From contig OY759265.1 of the NCBI GenBank assembly GCA_963662155.1, positions 42,701,209 through 42,765,208 on the forward strand: 64,000 nucleotides of DNA, in the 5' to 3' direction. Positions 60,279 to 64,000 of this stretch are shown here, piece after piece. A model generated the notes under the pieces. That model made no database searches. It saw only the letters and a program-made list of their open reading frames with translations, and was not told where the DNA came from. Source of the DNA: Lamellibrachia columna. Its lineage: Eukaryota > Annelida > Polychaeta > Sabellida > Siboglinidae. The translations under genes and the position numbers were made by a program. Positions within the stretch are counted from its first letter, which is position 1. Each line of letters starts with the position of its first letter.

Positions 60279-60632
60279 ATGTCTCCCTGCCAGAGTGATC
60301 ATGATCACGGGTATGGTCGGGGCTTGTTACGAGCGTTGTTCCCTCGCATCGTTGGCACACTGACTGTCAAACTGGCAATGGACCGCCCACTGACATTTGA
60401 GCCAACAAACGATTTGCTTATTAAAAGTATGCATGGGTACACAATCAGACACATCCTAGAAGTACCAACCTTGAAGCATTTAAGCCAGACGTGTGCAGGT
60501 TGGGTTAAAATGCTAGACGTCTACCATGTAATTTTTACTTTCGAAGTTAATAAAGACAGTGTGATCATTCAACGTGATGGCCAGTTGAGTTCTTATATGA
60601 GAATAATTACGGTTCCGAGTGTGATTTCATAG
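60279..60632 (+). CDS. hypothetical ORF, 117 aa
   Basis: An uninterrupted frame (MSPCQSDHDHGYGRG..., ending TVPSVIS) with an AATAAA hexamer at 60641-60646, 9 bases after the stop. No domain is recognised. It could be a terminal exon or chance. Confidence 0.25.
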   Translation: MSPCQSDHDHGYGRGLLRALFPRIVGTLTVKLAMDRPLTFEPTNDLLIKSMHGYTIRHILEVPTLKHLSQTCAGWVKMLDVYHVIFTFEVNKDSVIIQRDGQLSSYMRIITVPSVIS

Positions 60633-60969
60633 TTGCTTTCAATAAAACTTGTTTATGTGTAATATGTATGGGGTCCCAGAGGACTGATTTGTATGACGCA
60701 TCGGGAATTATCAGATACCATGCTGTTACCTTAACTGTTTCAGAACAATTAACATGTTTCGTCCCGTATTTAAATAAACCGCAAAGGCATACATAATGAA
60801 ATATTTACCAATCTGTCAATTATTTCCAATGTATTATAAAAAGCTGTCCCCGATAGAAATTTGAATGACTAGAATTGCTTTCATCTGGTGCCCTAGTTTT
60901 TGGGAAACATAACACCCTTTTTCAATGTTTGGATCATGCCAATATCTCTCGCATGTTCCTCTACACAAC

Positions 60970-61470
60970 ATGGCAGCTCTGGTCATAGACATGGTAAGTT
61001 TTAAGGAAATAACATACAATGAAAAAAATGATGTGTCAAACTATGGTTAACTGGATGTCTTCATGTGTGTTGTTGTCATGTTGCTGTGAATTACGCTCGC
61101 CATCATTAAAGTTTATAACGTTATTATATATTTTGGTTTAGAAAAGGTCGAAAAAGGGTTATTTTGTCCCTGAAACAACCAACGTGTGGTACCCATGTAA
61201 CATGTAGGTAAATTATTTGCCATAGTAACTTGTCCACTCTGCAATATGTTTCAGAATGCTGGCGTTTAACCGAATCAGATCAGAGATAATTTTCAACCTT
61301 CCACACAACATATCTTTGAAACATCATGTAATTTTTTTCCACAAAAGATTTCTAACACAGAACTTCTGAAAGTAACTGCTCAAATTAACATGGATGACTT
61401 GTTCACCACAAGAATCGACCACGCTTTACCAAAGGATGATGACAATAAGGCCAAAACAGCTGTGAGATAA
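60970..61470 (+). CDS. candidate small two-exon gene, unknown function
   Basis: ATG at 60970 in a strong context (A at -3, G at +4) opens MAALVIDM and meets a consensus donor, gtaagt, at 60994 in phase 0. A possible acceptor (T-rich tract then cacaaaag) at 61347 opens 40 codons starting ISNTELLKVTAQINMDDLF and ending KAKTAVR with TAA at 61468-61470. The join is in frame and gives 48 aa. A different middle exon at 61142-61203 is also possible. I do not recognise the product, and the open frames are short enough to be chance. Confidence 0.2.
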
Positions 61471-61597
61471 ACCCCGAAGGACAACTAAAACGAGGTAGAC
61501 TAAAGAAACCTGCGACGTTTGTGCTCTCTAACGGTGGTTTGACGTGCCAAAGTAGATGGGAAAATAATATCATTTAAGTGCACCTATTTCATGTTTT

Positions 61598-61981
61598 ATG
61601 AGTTCCCACAATGTCTCAATCCATGAACCTGCTCTTTTGAATAAGCGTGTTGGCATAGATACGCGATTGTTTCAACGCACGGCAAACGATTCGCGCGAAG
61701 TGCGTGTCGTACTTCCGTCGACAATCTCGCGCGATTTCACATTTACCTTAGTGGTATATCATGCAACAGAGGCGCCACGGGTTATTTCGGGCAGCCTCTG
61801 TTCTAATTACAATGTAATTAACCCCAGTTCTGATTGTAATACCCTATCAACTGAAACAGCGCTTCCGAATGAGCTGTTGAAGGTCAGTGACATCCACAAA
61901 GGGGTGGGACGGCTTCAACTGGATCGGAGCGAAGCTTTTGACATCGACCGACATAAACATGCAGCTTACATGCTATTATGA
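61598..61981 (+). CDS. hypothetical ORF, 127 aa
   Basis: An open frame in a somewhat GC-richer stretch (MSSHNVSIHEPALLNKR...). No family, signal peptide or membrane segment recognised. Weak support. Confidence 0.2.
   Translation: MSSHNVSIHEPALLNKRVGIDTRLFQRTANDSREVRVVLPSTISRDFTFTLVVYHATEAPRVISGSLCSNYNVINPSSDCNTLSTETALPNELLKVSDIHKGVGRLQLDRSEAFDIDRHKHAAYMLL

Positions 61982-64000
<2,019 letters not shown>

Overview
The window is eukaryotic nuclear DNA from an invertebrate animal. It is AT-rich, its genes are split into short exons by GT-AG introns, and it carries long dinucleotide microsatellites, minisatellites, MITE-like foldbacks, a tRNA-derived SINE, a truncated non-LTR retrotransposon and Penelope-like remnants. 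Repeat style and protein divergence suit a lophotrochozoan, perhaps a mollusc. That placement is an inference and the species is not identified.

Two protein-coding genes can be rebuilt exon by exon, with consistent reading phase at every junction. (1) The 3' part of a dystrobrevin gene lies on the + strand: ten exons between 11039 and 38875 encode the last 477 residues, namely the region after the ZZ domain, the paired coiled coils that bind dystrophin, the conserved GVGGDV...[11 protein letters not shown] block and an acidic, tyrosine-bearing tail. The EF-hand and ZZ exons must lie upstream of the window. (2) A complete DDX24-type DEAD-box RNA helicase gene lies on the - strand: seventeen exons from the ATG at 57187 down to the stop at 41519, encoding 940 residues with all the helicase motifs. 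The genes converge tail to tail, and candidate poly(A) signals for the two strands lie about 30 bp apart near 41.0 kb.

Layout: 1-11038 is non-coding upstream or intronic DNA with a LINE fragment (5.8-6.7 kb) and a CA microsatellite (8.9-9.3 kb). 11039-38875 is dystrobrevin, with a 13.4-kb intron holding an inverted/tandem repeat block (19 kb), a 34-bp minisatellite (26.3 kb) and a candidate alternative first exon (28.0 kb). 38876-41518 is the shared 3' flank. 41519-57187 is DDX24, whose introns hold Penelope-like remnants with hammerhead-ribozyme-like cores and a hAT-type MITE nested in another MITE. 57188-64000 holds only weak gene candidates, a possible promoter at 63.1 kb and a TG microsatellite running off the edge.

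The most unusual observations concern splice sites caught up in tandem repeats. The 3' splice site of one dystrobrevin exon, with the first bases of the exon, is repeated about 13 times upstream of the real site. The 5' splice site of DDX24 exon 14 is present in three copies 20 bp apart. The candidate internal first exon at 28009-28110 ends in the phase needed to make a short C-terminal dystrobrevin isoform.
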